Assembly (NCBI GenBank): GCA_947625225.1
Contig: CANQNQ010000002.1
Span: forward strand, 116,221-180,220
Direction: 5' to 3'
DNA from: an uncultured Clostridia bacterium
GTDB lineage: Bacteria > Bacillota > Clostridia > Christensenellales > CAG-917
Length of the DNA stretch: 64,000 bases
The notes under the pieces are model-generated. The model worked only from the letters and a program-made list of their open reading frames with translations. It was not told the origin of the DNA and did no database searches. Shown one piece after another: positions 45,010-53,184 of this stretch. Within the stretch, counting starts at the first letter, position 1; each line of letters begins with the position of its first letter. A program made the position numbers and the translations under genes.

Positions 45010-46389
45010 ATGGTTACACTTTCCAATGCCGATAAAGCGCTGAAAACATACTACCTCGGCGTTTTGGCAGATCAGCTCAACGTGGGCGTCAACCCCCTTC
45101 TGGCAAAGATAGAGCAGACAACCGCGGACGTGTGGGGCAAGGAGATCAAAAAACTTGCGCCCTACGGCATCAACGGCGGCATAGGTTCGGGCGCGGAGAC
45201 GGACAACCTGCCTCAAAGCGGCTCCAACAACTACGCGCAGTTTACGCTGACGCTGAAAAACCTGTTTGGCAAGATAGAACTGTCCGACAAGGCAATCCGC
45301 GCTTCCCGCAACAGCGCGGGCGCGTTTGTCAACCTGCTCAACGCCGAGATGGAGGGTCTGCTCAAGGCGAGCAAATTCAACTTCGGGCGTATGTTGTACG
45401 GCGACGGCAGCGGCCTCATCGCGACTACCGTTGCAAACGTGGGCGAGTCCAACAACCAGATCACCGTCGACAGCGTAAAGGCGCTGATGGAGGGCATGAC
45501 GGTGGACATCTATAACGGCGGCGGCACCAAGGACAACAACGCCTCCGGCTCCCGCATAGTCGCCATCGACCGCGCCAAGAAGGTGGTCACGCTGTCCAAC
45601 GCCGCTTCCGCAAAGATAGAGGCGGGCTACAAGGTGTACGTGCAGGGCAGCAAGGACAATGAGATCACCGGCCTCGAGGCGATATTCGGCGACAGCGAGC
45701 AGATATACGGGCTTAACAGAAAAGACTTCTCGTTTTTGACCCCATATAAGCAATTTGTGGATTCCACGGTCACGATCCGGGCGATGCAGGACGCCATCGA
45801 CGCGGTAGAGGAGACCGCGGGCGGCGCAATAGACTTTATAGTCGCGGCGTACAACGTGCGCAAGCAGTATGTGGACACGCTTACAAAGACGCGCATGAAC
45901 GTGGACTACCTCACTCTTGACGGCGGCTACAAGGCGCTGAGCTATTCCGGCATCCCCTTCGTCGCGGACAGATTTGTGGCGGACGGCGATATGTATCTGC
46001 TCAACAGCGGCGACTTCAAACTGCATCAACTGTGCGATTGGCGCTGGCTTGAGGGCGAGAGCGGCAGCGTGCTCCATCAGGTCGCGGGCAAGGCGTGCTA
46101 CAGCGCGACGCTTGTCAAGTACGCGGATCTGTTGTGCGAGCGTCCCATGGGACAGGCAAAACTGACCTTCTCCGGCAAGGAGCCTCGCGATTACTACACC
46201 GTGACATTTGACGAGCAAGGCGGTTCTACGGTCCAGGATCAGATAGTGTTGCCCGGCACCTGCGCTACTCAGCCTCCCGTGCCTACCAAGAGCAGCATGA
46301 CATTCAAAAACTGGATGAAGGGCAGTGAACAGTACAACTTCAACACCCCCGTCAACGAGGACTTGACCCTCGTGGCAAAGTGGCTGTGA
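45010..46389 (+). CDS. phage major capsid protein with C-terminal Listeria-Bacteroides repeat, 459 aa
   Basis: Residues 1-390 resemble phage major capsid proteins (N-terminal arm, LFGKIELSDKAIRASRN, FNFGRMLYGDGSG, DFIVAAYNVRKQYVDTL) with an inserted small beta domain near 155-220. Residues about 395-459 match the Listeria-Bacteroides (InlB B) repeat: YTVTFDEQGGSTVQ, then PTKSSMTFKNWMKG and NEDLTLVAKW. That domain is known in bacterial surface proteins, so its fusion to a capsid protein would display it on each subunit. AAGGAG precedes the ATG. The 46391 gene follows at once. Confidence 0.85.
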   Translation: MVTLSNADKALKTYYLGVLADQLNVGVNPLLAKIEQTTADVWGKEIKKLAPYGINGGIGSGAETDNLPQSGSNNYAQFTLTLKNLFGKIELSDKAIRASRNSAGAFVNLLNAEMEGLLKASKFNFGRMLYGDGSGLIATTVANVGESNNQITVDSVKALMEGMTVDIYNGGGTKDNNASGSRIVAIDRAKKVVTLSNAASAKIEAGYKVYVQGSKDNEITGLEAIFGDSEQIYGLNRKDFSFLTPYKQFVDSTVTIRAMQDAIDAVEETAGGAIDFIVAAYNVRKQYVDTLTKTRMNVDYLTLDGGYKALSYSGIPFVADRFVADGDMYLLNSGDFKLHQLCDWRWLEGESGSVLHQVAGKACYSATLVKYADLLCERPMGQAKLTFSGKEPRDYYTVTFDEQGGSTVQDQIVLPGTCATQPPVPTKSSMTFKNWMKGSEQYNFNTPVNEDLTLVAKWL

Positions 46390-46390
46390 T

Positions 46391-46726
46391 ATGAAAGGCT
46401 GTCTTATCCCCATAGAGGACGACCTCTACTGTATCGCCGACAGGCTCAGGGAGGTGGACGAAAGGTACAGGGTGTTTCGCAACACGCTGCTGCACCGCTT
46501 TGAAATACATGCCGACGGGGCGCTGCAACTCGCAGTGCCCTTCGACAGGCTGGACGCCCGCACGGTGGAACTTATAAGGCGCACCCGTGTGGAAAACGTG
46601 AGCCGCCTTATGGAGGAGCTGGACTGCGACAACGCCCGCCTTGAGCGCGACGAACTGCACAAAAAGAGGGATATGCTGCTTGCCGCAGCGGAGGAGGTCT
46701 ATGAAGGTAAAGGATATTTTGGCTGA
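46391..46726 (+). CDS. small phage-module protein, 111 aa
   Basis: Begins one base after the capsid stop and overlaps the next gene by 26 bases. Mixed alpha/beta composition with an acidic C-terminal helix (ENVSRLMEELDCDNARLERDELHKK, here given by position 65-90). No ribosome binding site, so translation is probably coupled. Function unknown; position suggests a head-completion protein. Confidence 0.65.
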   Translation: MKGCLIPIEDDLYCIADRLREVDERYRVFRNTLLHRFEIHADGALQLAVPFDRLDARTVELIRRTRVENVSRLMEELDCDNARLERDELHKKRDMLLAAAEEVYEGKGYFG

Positions 46727-47249
46727 GTGCCTTGTGAAGATGGGAGAGGAAAACTTTGTTTCAAACGAACGCTACGACGACCAACAGGCAGCGCTGTTCG
46801 ACCGCTTGCTGAGCGTGCTCAACTGCGTGTACAGGGAGATCGTGGCGCGCTATCTGCCGCTCACGACGGACGAGGAAGTGACGCTTGAAAAGGGCGCGCT
46901 GAGCTACAAAAATTTGCAAAAGTGCATCCTGTATCCCAAAAAACTGTATTTTGAGGGGGAGCCGCGCAAGTTTCACGGCTATCCCGACAGGCTGGAGAGC
47001 AACTTTTCGGGCAAGGCGACGCTCCGCTACGCTTATCTGCCCATAGCCGAGCTTAAGGCGGAGGACGAGGTGGAGCTTGCCGGGCTTACCGCGGAGGCGT
47101 TTTCGGACGGGATCCTCGCGCAGTTTTATCTGTCGCAGAAGATGTTTGACCTCGCGGCGAGTTTCGATTCCGATTTTCGCGGTAAGATGAGCCTTGCGGG
47201 CAGCAAGGGCAGGTCCGTTGTGCTCCCCGAGCGGAGGTGGCAGGCATGA
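46701..47249 (+). CDS. phage head-tail connector-like protein, 182 aa
   Basis: MKVKDILAECLVKMGEE followed by LLSVLNCVYREIVARYLPL and a C-terminal helix pair resembles adaptor proteins that bind the portal (for example the gp4-type tail accessory factor in P22-like phages, which is about the same size). GGAGGAGG precedes the ATG. It overlaps the next gene by four bases (ATGA). Assignment rests on size, fold pattern and order. Confidence 0.6.
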   Translation: MKVKDILAECLVKMGEENFVSNERYDDQQAALFDRLLSVLNCVYREIVARYLPLTTDEEVTLEKGALSYKNLQKCILYPKKLYFEGEPRKFHGYPDRLESNFSGKATLRYAYLPIAELKAEDEVELAGLTAEAFSDGILAQFYLSQKMFDLAASFDSDFRGKMSLAGSKGRSVVLPERRWQA

Positions 47250-48661
47250 AACAGGTGAGAGCGGAAAGACACAAATTCAACGTAGGCTTCAAGGGCGTGT
47301 CGGGTACGACGGACACAAGCGTGCTGGATATGTCATACGCCGTGGACTGTCGCAACTTCTGCTTCGAAAAGGGAGTGCTGACGGGCGCGATAGGCATAGA
47401 CGTTGCCAAAAACTACGATCCGGCGGGCGCAGGCGAGTACCCCGCCACCGAGGACGATCAGCGCATACGCAACGTATTTTTGTACAGATACCGCAAGGAC
47501 GGAGTCACCGACGACAGGCTGGTCATACACCTTGACAACGGCAGGTTGATGTATACGTCCATCGGCAAGACGGACGGCTGGCACGCGCTGGACCCAATGT
47601 TGCTGAAGGGAGAGCTGAGCGGAGTGAACTACAACTACAACGGCGACGACATGCTGTTGCTCTCCTCCGGCGAGGACGGACTGTACGCCATCACGGGGGA
47701 TATGCCGCTGGTGTGCAGCGAGGCGCCGCATTTTACGTCCATCGCAGTCTACAACGAGCGCGTATATGGCAGCATAAACGGCAACTTCAGGCAGGTGTGG
47801 TTTTCCGCCGACTTCAATCCGTCCAATTGGCGCGTCAGCGAGGACGAGGCGGGCTATATCAGCTTCAACGACGAGTGCGGCGACGTCATCAAGGTGGTGT
47901 CATTCCTCAACTTTTTGTACATTTTCAGGGAGTTTGGCATATTCAGACTGACCGCCTACGGCCCGCAGAGCGAGTTTATGCTAAAAAAGGTGTTTGTGGA
48001 CACGGGCAAGATAGTCGCGGGCTCAATTGAGGTGTGCGGCGACAGGATAATCTTTTACGCCGAAAAGGGGCTGTACAGCTTTGACGGCTACGACATCACG
48101 CCCATCGCCAAACAGCTTGCGGGCGTAAACAGAACGGACGCGATGAGCGGCGCGTATCTGGACGGGATATACTACCTTGCGTGCAATATTCACGATACAG
48201 GTGGCAAAAACGACAGCGTTGTGGCGGTAAATCTGCCCGAAAACACCATATCATACCTATGCGGCACTGACGTGGCGCAGATGCGCACCGTGCGCGCTTC
48301 GGCGGGAGCGGACGTGTATTGCGTGTTCAGGGAGTCCGACCGTCACAGGATGGGCGTCATGGCCAAAAGCGGCAGCATAATGGGCGGCGCTACGCTCAAG
48401 CGTTACGTATCGCCGTACAACACGCTGTCCACGCCCGCGCACAAGGTCATACGCCGCGTAAATTTGCTCACCCGCCATCCGCTGACCCTCAAGGTGAAGC
48501 TGGACGGCAAAGTGTACAGCTACAAGCTGGGAGGCAGCGAAAAGCTGCAATCCGTTGCGGTGGAGCGCAGCGGCAGACGCGTGGGCTTCGAGCTTGAAAG
48601 CGACAGCGCGGACGCCTACGTCGCGCCCTTCACGGTGGAGCTGGACTTCACGTGGGGATGA
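47246..48661 (+). CDS. phage structural protein, beta-propeller-like, 471 aa
   Basis: Repeating beta-strand segments with Gly/Asp turns throughout (LLLSSGEDGLYAITGD, IAVYNERVYGSINGN, IIFYAEKGLYSFDGYD) suggest a beta-propeller. In P22-like phages the gene after the gp4-type adaptor encodes gp10, a propeller of almost the same length that stabilises packaged DNA, so this may be its counterpart. GGAGG precedes the ATG. Repeat copy 9 lies inside. Confidence 0.6.
   Translation: MKQVRAERHKFNVGFKGVSGTTDTSVLDMSYAVDCRNFCFEKGVLTGAIGIDVAKNYDPAGAGEYPATEDDQRIRNVFLYRYRKDGVTDDRLVIHLDNGRLMYTSIGKTDGWHALDPMLLKGELSGVNYNYNGDDMLLLSSGEDGLYAITGDMPLVCSEAPHFTSIAVYNERVYGSINGNFRQVWFSADFNPSNWRVSEDEAGYISFNDECGDVIKVVSFLNFLYIFREFGIFRLTAYGPQSEFMLKKVFVDTGKIVAGSIEVCGDRIIFYAEKGLYSFDGYDITPIAKQLAGVNRTDAMSGAYLDGIYYLACNIHDTGGKNDSVVAVNLPENTISYLCGTDVAQMRTVRASAGADVYCVFRESDRHRMGVMAKSGSIMGGATLKRYVSPYNTLSTPAHKVIRRVNLLTRHPLTLKVKLDGKVYSYKLGGSEKLQSVAVERSGRRVGFELESDSADAYVAPFTVELDFTWG
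48193..48205 (+). repeat. interspersed repeat, copy 9, inside the propeller-like gene
   Basis: CGATACAGGTGGC, a short copy preceded by AATATT and followed by AAAAA. Confidence 0.45.
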
Positions 48662-48671
48662 TGGAGGAAGT

Positions 48672-48782
48672 ATGAACATAAACGAACTTGTCGCCACCGT
48701 CGAGGAGTTGACGGTGCGCGTCAGAGCACTTGAAGTGAAGTTGGCCGCCATAATTGCGGCAAACACCCAAAAATCGGAATGA
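48672..48782 (+). CDS. tiny leucine-zipper-like phage-module protein, 36 aa
   Basis: ATG at 48672 follows ATGGAGGAAG, an excellent site, so this short ORF is probably translated. The peptide MNINELVATVEELTVRVRAL continues as one amphipathic helix with Leu/Val heptads, a short coiled coil. It lies between two structural genes and may be an oligomerisation peptide or a piece of a tail needle. Confidence 0.6.
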   Translation: MNINELVATVEELTVRVRALEVKLAAIIAANTQKSE

Positions 48783-48794
48783 GCAGGAGGGCAT

Positions 48795-49847
48795 ATGGCA
48801 AAATCTGTTTGGGATGAAATCAAAGATCTGTTCAAAAGCGACGACGAAAAGGCGGAGGAAAGACAAAAGGAACTTGACGACGCTCTCGAGCGCGAACGCG
48901 ACGTGGTGGAACAGCTTGACGAGCTGGACAGGCAGTACCGCGAAAGCATAGCGGACGAGGAGGACGAGGACTTGACCGAGGAACTTGAAAAGCTGTTTCC
49001 GTCAGATTCGGGCTACAGGGAAAAGGAGTACTCCGCGCAGACGGACGAACAGATAGAACAGCAGGCAAAGGCGGAAGGCGACGCTGCAAAACAGCAGGAT
49101 ACGGAGGAGTTGCAACGCCGCTTTGAAAGCGACAAACAAAAATTGGAGGGCAGCAAGGACAGCTCCGACAAGAGCCTCAAGGACAGCTATGCGGAGCTTG
49201 AAAAACTGTACGACGAGCTTAAGCAACGCACCCGCGACGACGCACTCAAACGCGGCGTGGCAAGGGGCAGCATAGCGTCCTCGCAGATAGAGGGGCTTGA
49301 AAACGAATTGACGGGCGACCGCGCGCAGGCAAGGCAGAGCTATATGGACAGCGTCAACGACATAGACCGCAAACTCAAGCAATTGCAGGCGGACAAGGAC
49401 TCCGCGCTTGAACAGCTGGACATCGCTTACGCCGCGGAGCTTGCGCAAAGGATAGACAAGCTCAAGGCGGACAGGGACAAGCAGGTGGAAAAGTACGAGG
49501 AGTACAATTGGGACGTGCGTCGCAAAAACGCCGCCTACGCCGCCAAACGCGAACGCGATATCGCCGAATATCTGCGCGAGAGGGACAAGGAAAAACAGGA
49601 GACGCAAAGAAAGCGCGAGGAGTTGGAAAACACCGTGGGCTACACGGGCGAAAAGCGGGAGAACTACGCCAAACGCTACGAGATAGCCTATCAATTTTAC
49701 AGCTCGCTGTCGCCTGACATAGCCTCGGACGCGCTGATGGCTTCTCCCAATATGCGTTATTATCTTGGGGAGTACCACTACAACCAGCTGCTCCGTAGCC
49801 TAAAAGACGCAAAAGCGGCGGCGCACGAAAACGATCGCTACCTGTAA
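48795..49847 (+). CDS. coiled-coil phage-module protein, 350 aa
   Basis: Highly charged, almost entirely helical, with long coiled coils (about 15-65, 90-150, 170-285) and a short folded C terminus (YQFYSSLSPDIASDALMASP). Could be a tail needle, internal virion or injection protein; no specific family recognised. AGGAGGG precedes the ATG. It is the last gene of the phage module and is followed by a terminator. Confidence 0.65.
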   Translation: MAKSVWDEIKDLFKSDDEKAEERQKELDDALERERDVVEQLDELDRQYRESIADEEDEDLTEELEKLFPSDSGYREKEYSAQTDEQIEQQAKAEGDAAKQQDTEELQRRFESDKQKLEGSKDSSDKSLKDSYAELEKLYDELKQRTRDDALKRGVARGSIASSQIEGLENELTGDRAQARQSYMDSVNDIDRKLKQLQADKDSALEQLDIAYAAELAQRIDKLKADRDKQVEKYEEYNWDVRRKNAAYAAKRERDIAEYLRERDKEKQETQRKREELENTVGYTGEKRENYAKRYEIAYQFYSSLSPDIASDALMASPNMRYYLGEYHYNQLLRSLKDAKAAAHENDRYL

Positions 49848-49888
49848 AACGTAATGCGCGCAAAACTTTGGGACATATGCGCGCCGCA

Positions 49889-49915
49889 AGCGGAGGGACT
49901 TTCCTCCGCTTTTTT
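49889..49915 (+). terminator. rho-independent terminator closing the phage module
   Basis: AAGCGGAGG and CCTCCGCTT stem with a run of T. Confidence 0.85.
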
Positions 49916-49993
49916 ATGTTGCGCAAATTCGAGTTTTATGCGTGTTGTTTGACATGATAAACATCAGAAATAGCAAAAAAAGAGTAGAGCAGC

Positions 49994-50074
49994 ATGGCAA
50001 AGCGTATGGACGTGGACGGCGGACGAGATCCCCGCAATATGACGCCGACGAAAAATTTTTTTGACAATTATTAA
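49994..50074 (+). CDS. possible 26-aa leader ORF
   Basis: ATG at 49994 opens 26 codons (MAKRMDVDGGRDPRN...) ending at 50072-50074, six bases ahead of the phase-variable-looking promoter. No strong ribosome binding site. Probably chance, listed because the 300-base gap holds nothing else apart from the promoter. Confidence 0.2.
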   Translation: MAKRMDVDGGRDPRNMTPTKNFFDNY

Positions 50075-50079
50075 AAATG

Positions 50080-50107
50080 TTGACAAATTACTGGGGGGGG
50101 GTATTAT
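50080..50107 (+). promoter_or_regulatory. promoter with G9 in its spacer, ahead of the DUF898 gene
   Basis: TTGACA at 50080-50085 and TATTAT at 50102-50107 are 16 bases apart, and nine of those bases (50093-50101) are G. Gain or loss of G would change the spacer to 17 or 15 and so alter promoter strength. An imperfect palindrome around TGCATATGTGCATACATGCA follows. Confidence 0.7.
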
Positions 50108-50152
50108 TGCATATGTGCATACATGCACGAAAAAAACAAAAGGAGAATTGAA

Positions 50153-50848
50153 ATGGCAAAATCAAACAACACGCCCAAAGAGGTATCGCCCTCTCGTTTC
50201 ACAGGCGGCGCATTTGCGAACTTTGGCAGAAATCTGGCAGTCGCGCTTGTGTCCCTCATCACCGTCGGTATCGCTTATCCGTTCATGCTGTGCTGGAAGC
50301 TGCGCTGGGAGGCGGATAACACCTATATCGATGGCAGAAAGCTCGCATTTGACGGCAACGGCGGACAACTGCTTGGCAAATGGCTTCTTTGGATATTGCT
50401 CTCGATCGTGACCATCTTCATCTATGCGATCTTCCGTCTGCCCCTCAACATGAATCGTTGGAAGGCAAAGCACACCCACTTCGCGGACAACTATCAGAGC
50501 GTTACGGGCGACTCTGCGGAATTGAAGCCCGGTGTTCCCGAATCCAAGTTCACGGGCAGCGTCTTCGGTCTGTGGGGCGTCAACTGGCTCAGCAACTTTG
50601 TCACGCTCATCACGCTGTCGTTTGGTATGTACTGGGCGCATTGCTATCAGGAGCGCTGGTATGCAAAGCACACCGAGTACGACGGATGCCAACTGGTGTT
50701 CGACGGCAAGGGTCGCCAATACTTTGGCAAGTGCTTCGTGTGGGTCCTGTTGACCATAGTCACGCTGGGTATCTACAGCTTCTGGCTTACCGTCAAGGTC
50801 AAGGATTGGACGATTTCCCACACCCACATCGCAAAAGTCGCTGCGTAA
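50153..50848 (+). CDS. DUF898-like membrane protein with internal duplication, 231 aa
   Basis: Two homologous halves, each beginning with a FTG(G/S).F segment (residues about 15 and 126), followed by two membrane segments and ending in (K)HTH(F/I)A. The repeated unit also contains W.(A/R).(H/N)T..DG..L.FDG.G. The pattern is that of DUF898 (YjgN) proteins, whose role is unknown. AAAAGGAG precedes the ATG at 50153. The gene sits alone between a promoter with a G tract and a terminator. Confidence 0.8.
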   Translation: MAKSNNTPKEVSPSRFTGGAFANFGRNLAVALVSLITVGIAYPFMLCWKLRWEADNTYIDGRKLAFDGNGGQLLGKWLLWILLSIVTIFIYAIFRLPLNMNRWKAKHTHFADNYQSVTGDSAELKPGVPESKFTGSVFGLWGVNWLSNFVTLITLSFGMYWAHCYQERWYAKHTEYDGCQLVFDGKGRQYFGKCFVWVLLTIVTLGIYSFWLTVKVKDWTISHTHIAKVAA

Positions 50849-50861
50849 CAGACGATCGACA

Positions 50862-50897
50862 AAAAAAAAGCGTCCCGCCACTGCGGGATGTTTTTTT
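50862..50897. terminator. bidirectional terminator between convergent genes
   Basis: CGTCCCGC-CACT-GCGGGATG with A9 before and T7 after the stem. Confidence 0.85.
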
Positions 50898-50921
50898 GTA
50901 CGAAAATATAAAGTCGGCGGG

Positions 50922-51470
50922 TCAGTTTTTGATGATGAACACGGGGTAGGGCGGGTCCTTTTTCCAATTGGTGAAACTTACCGTTATCACCTGGTACAGT
51001 TCGTCGTCAAGCGTCGCAAGATAGGGCATAAGCGCGTCGCGCTCTTCATAGCCGCTGTCGCCGCCGTAGTAGACGCAAATTGACATCAACCCGCCGCGTT
51101 TTAGTATTTTAAGTCCGCTTTCTATCGCTTGGCGCGTGCTGTCAAAGCGAGTGAATATCCTGTGGTCGCCCTTTGGCAGGTATCCAAGATTGAACATTAT
51201 CACATCGGCGGAGTCCTCTGCGACATATTGCGCCATGTTGGCGTGGGAGTCCTCTATCACGGTCGCTTTGAACCCGCGGGACGCCAGCAGCGCCTTTGTG
51301 CTGTCAATCGCCTCGCGCTGGATGTCAAAGGCGTATACTTTGCCGCTTTCGCCGACGCATTCGCACAAAAATGCCGCGTCGTAGCCTCTGCCCGCCGTGG
51401 CGTCCACGCATACGCCGCCCGCATGCGCAAATCTCTTTACGGTTTCGTGTACGATAGTGAGCGCGTTCAT
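50922..51470 (-). CDS. mnmM: class I methyltransferase of the YtqB/MnmM family, 182 aa
   Basis: Rossmann methyltransferase with SAM motif DATAGRGYDAAF near residues 22-33, acidic motif VYAFDIQ near 46, and the family hallmark VIMFNLGYLPKGDH near 90-103, then VYYGGDSGYEE and a PPYPVFII end. MnmM (formerly YtqB) adds the last methyl group to nm5s2U at the wobble base of tRNA in Gram-positive bacteria. Start at 51470 has a weak site; ATG at 51503 is possible. Confidence 0.85.
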   Translation of the reverse strand: MNALTIVHETVKRFAHAGGVCVDATAGRGYDAAFLCECVGESGKVYAFDIQREAIDSTKALLASRGFKATVIEDSHANMAQYVAEDSADVIMFNLGYLPKGDHRIFTRFDSTRQAIESGLKILKRGGLMSICVYYGGDSGYEERDALMPYLATLDDELYQVITVSFTNWKKDPPYPVFIIKN

Positions 51471-51655
51471 AGGCGTATTGTAACACTTTTCGCCGCCCAT
51501 TTCAACCCGAAGTTGACTTTTGAAAAAAATCGTTTGAGAGATGGTACTTCGCACAAATTTTACAGATGTGCGGTATTTACGTTACAAAACGTATGTTTTG
51601 CTTCAAGTGTATGTTAAAGCACGCAAATATTGTGCGCTTTTTGGCAAATCCGTTG

Positions 51656-51685
51656 TTGACATGGCGCATAAATGTAGTGTAAAAT
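51656..51685 (+). promoter_or_regulatory. promoter of the lipoprotein gene
   Basis: TTGACA at 51656-51661 and TAAAAT at 51680-51685, spacing 18. Confidence 0.6.
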
Positions 51686-51745
51686 GTACATATAAATGTA
51701 ATTGTGCGCATTTGCGCGCGCCGCGCGAGCGGCGAAGGGGAATTT

Positions 51746-53080
51746 ATGAAGAAAAAGATCGTATTTGCGGTTGTCACCGTGTTCGTGGTGTTGTCCTGCG
51801 TCATGATGTTGGCGGCATGCAACAACGGCGGCGGATCGAGCTCAGACGGCGATGAGTTCAAATTGCCCGAAGGCTCCAGACCTTCGCTTGCATCCAGGAT
51901 ATCCGCCGAGGACAAGGCCATAATCGAGGCGGGCATAGGCGACGACGCCTCCGTCGAGCAGCTGAGGGCGGCGGTCATCAAGGCGTACGACGTGGCAAAC
52001 GCCAGCCGTATAGAGCCCAACCGTTCGTTGATGGTGCAGGAAAGCCTTATGGGTCTCAAACCCTTTGGCGGCATCAAGGCGGAGGATACGATGGACAATA
52101 TGCTCGCTTCCGTGTTGATGCACGGCTTCACACTGACGGCGGGCGACGTGTGGTTCAATCAATTTGCGGCAAACGTGTACAAGGTCGCGGACAATCTTGA
52201 TATCCTCGGCACGATGATGGGCGCAGCGGGCTCCGAGATGATGAAACAATCCTATCACACCGCCGACGACGAGTACTACTTTGTCATCATCAAGGGCGAG
52301 GAGGCCGAGGTCGATTGCGAATATCTCAGATTCCCCTATGCGGATTACAGGCTCACAAAGGAGCCGCAAAAGTATGAATATGACGAGTTCCTCGAGGTGA
52401 CTCACGCGCTTGACGCGCCCGGCGAGATCTACAACATGGACTTTGTTGAGGACATCATTGCCGACAACGCCACCATCGAGTACGTCGAGGACGGCGGATA
52501 TTGGGACATCCACTTCGAGGTGGACATGAACGCCGATCCCGAGCTTATAACAAATTGGTACAGACTGCCCCAAAAGGATATGCAGGAGGGCGGTCAGAGC
52601 ATCAACTCCTATCTGTATTACAGGGCAAACTTCCAGCTGTGGGACACGGGCTACGTCAAGTCCTACCATGCGGAGTATGCGCGTGACGCAGGCTTTGCAA
52701 GCAGCATCACCATAGACACATTCAACTACCTGTGGGACGAGGACGAGATAATGAACATCGTCTCCGACGACTACAGGCTGGACGACCTCGACGAGCTGGA
52801 CAAGCTGGCTGAGTTCAGAAGTCTTGAGGACTACGTTGCGTACTACAGCAATGCCGAAACGGTCTCCGCGCGCATGGGCTCCACGATGATCATAATCATA
52901 GTGGTCGCCGCAGTGGTGGCTGCGCTGCTGATATTCATCATCCTCAGGGAGATACTCATCAAGACAGGCAAGATGCCCAAGACCGCCGCAAAGCGCGCCG
53001 CTCGCAAGGAGCGCCGCAAGGCAGCCAAGGAAAACAAGAACAGGGACATAGACCTTGACGAAACGGACTTTGAAATATAA
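51746..53080 (+). CDS. lipoprotein with a C-terminal membrane helix, 444 aa
   Basis: N-terminal signal with lipobox LAAC (Cys at about residue 24), a Gly/Ser-rich linker, then a large acidic domain of about 350 residues with no recognised family. A second hydrophobic helix follows near 388-410 and the last 30 residues are strongly basic then acidic (KRAARKERRKAAKEN). A lipid anchor at one end plus a membrane helix at the other would place the domain outside with the basic tail inside. GAAGGGG precedes the ATG. Function unknown. Confidence 0.7.
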   Translation: MKKKIVFAVVTVFVVLSCVMMLAACNNGGGSSSDGDEFKLPEGSRPSLASRISAEDKAIIEAGIGDDASVEQLRAAVIKAYDVANASRIEPNRSLMVQESLMGLKPFGGIKAEDTMDNMLASVLMHGFTLTAGDVWFNQFAANVYKVADNLDILGTMMGAAGSEMMKQSYHTADDEYYFVIIKGEEAEVDCEYLRFPYADYRLTKEPQKYEYDEFLEVTHALDAPGEIYNMDFVEDIIADNATIEYVEDGGYWDIHFEVDMNADPELITNWYRLPQKDMQEGGQSINSYLYYRANFQLWDTGYVKSYHAEYARDAGFASSITIDTFNYLWDEDEIMNIVSDDYRLDDLDELDKLAEFRSLEDYVAYYSNAETVSARMGSTMIIIIVVAAVVAALLIFIILREILIKTGKMPKTAAKRAARKERRKAAKENKNRDIDLDETDFEI

Positions 53081-53096
53081 GACTTGAAGCAAAGAC

Positions 53097-53125
53097 GTCC
53101 ACCGCCGCCGCGCGGTGGACTTTTT
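53097..53125 (+). terminator. rho-independent terminator after the lipoprotein gene
   Basis: GTCCACCGC and GCGGTGGAC form a perfect 9-base stem followed by five T. Confidence 0.85.
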
Positions 53126-53184
53126 GTTGGAAAAATGCGTTTAAGTCCGCGCGACGAGGCTGAGCGGACTCAAAGGGGGAAATT

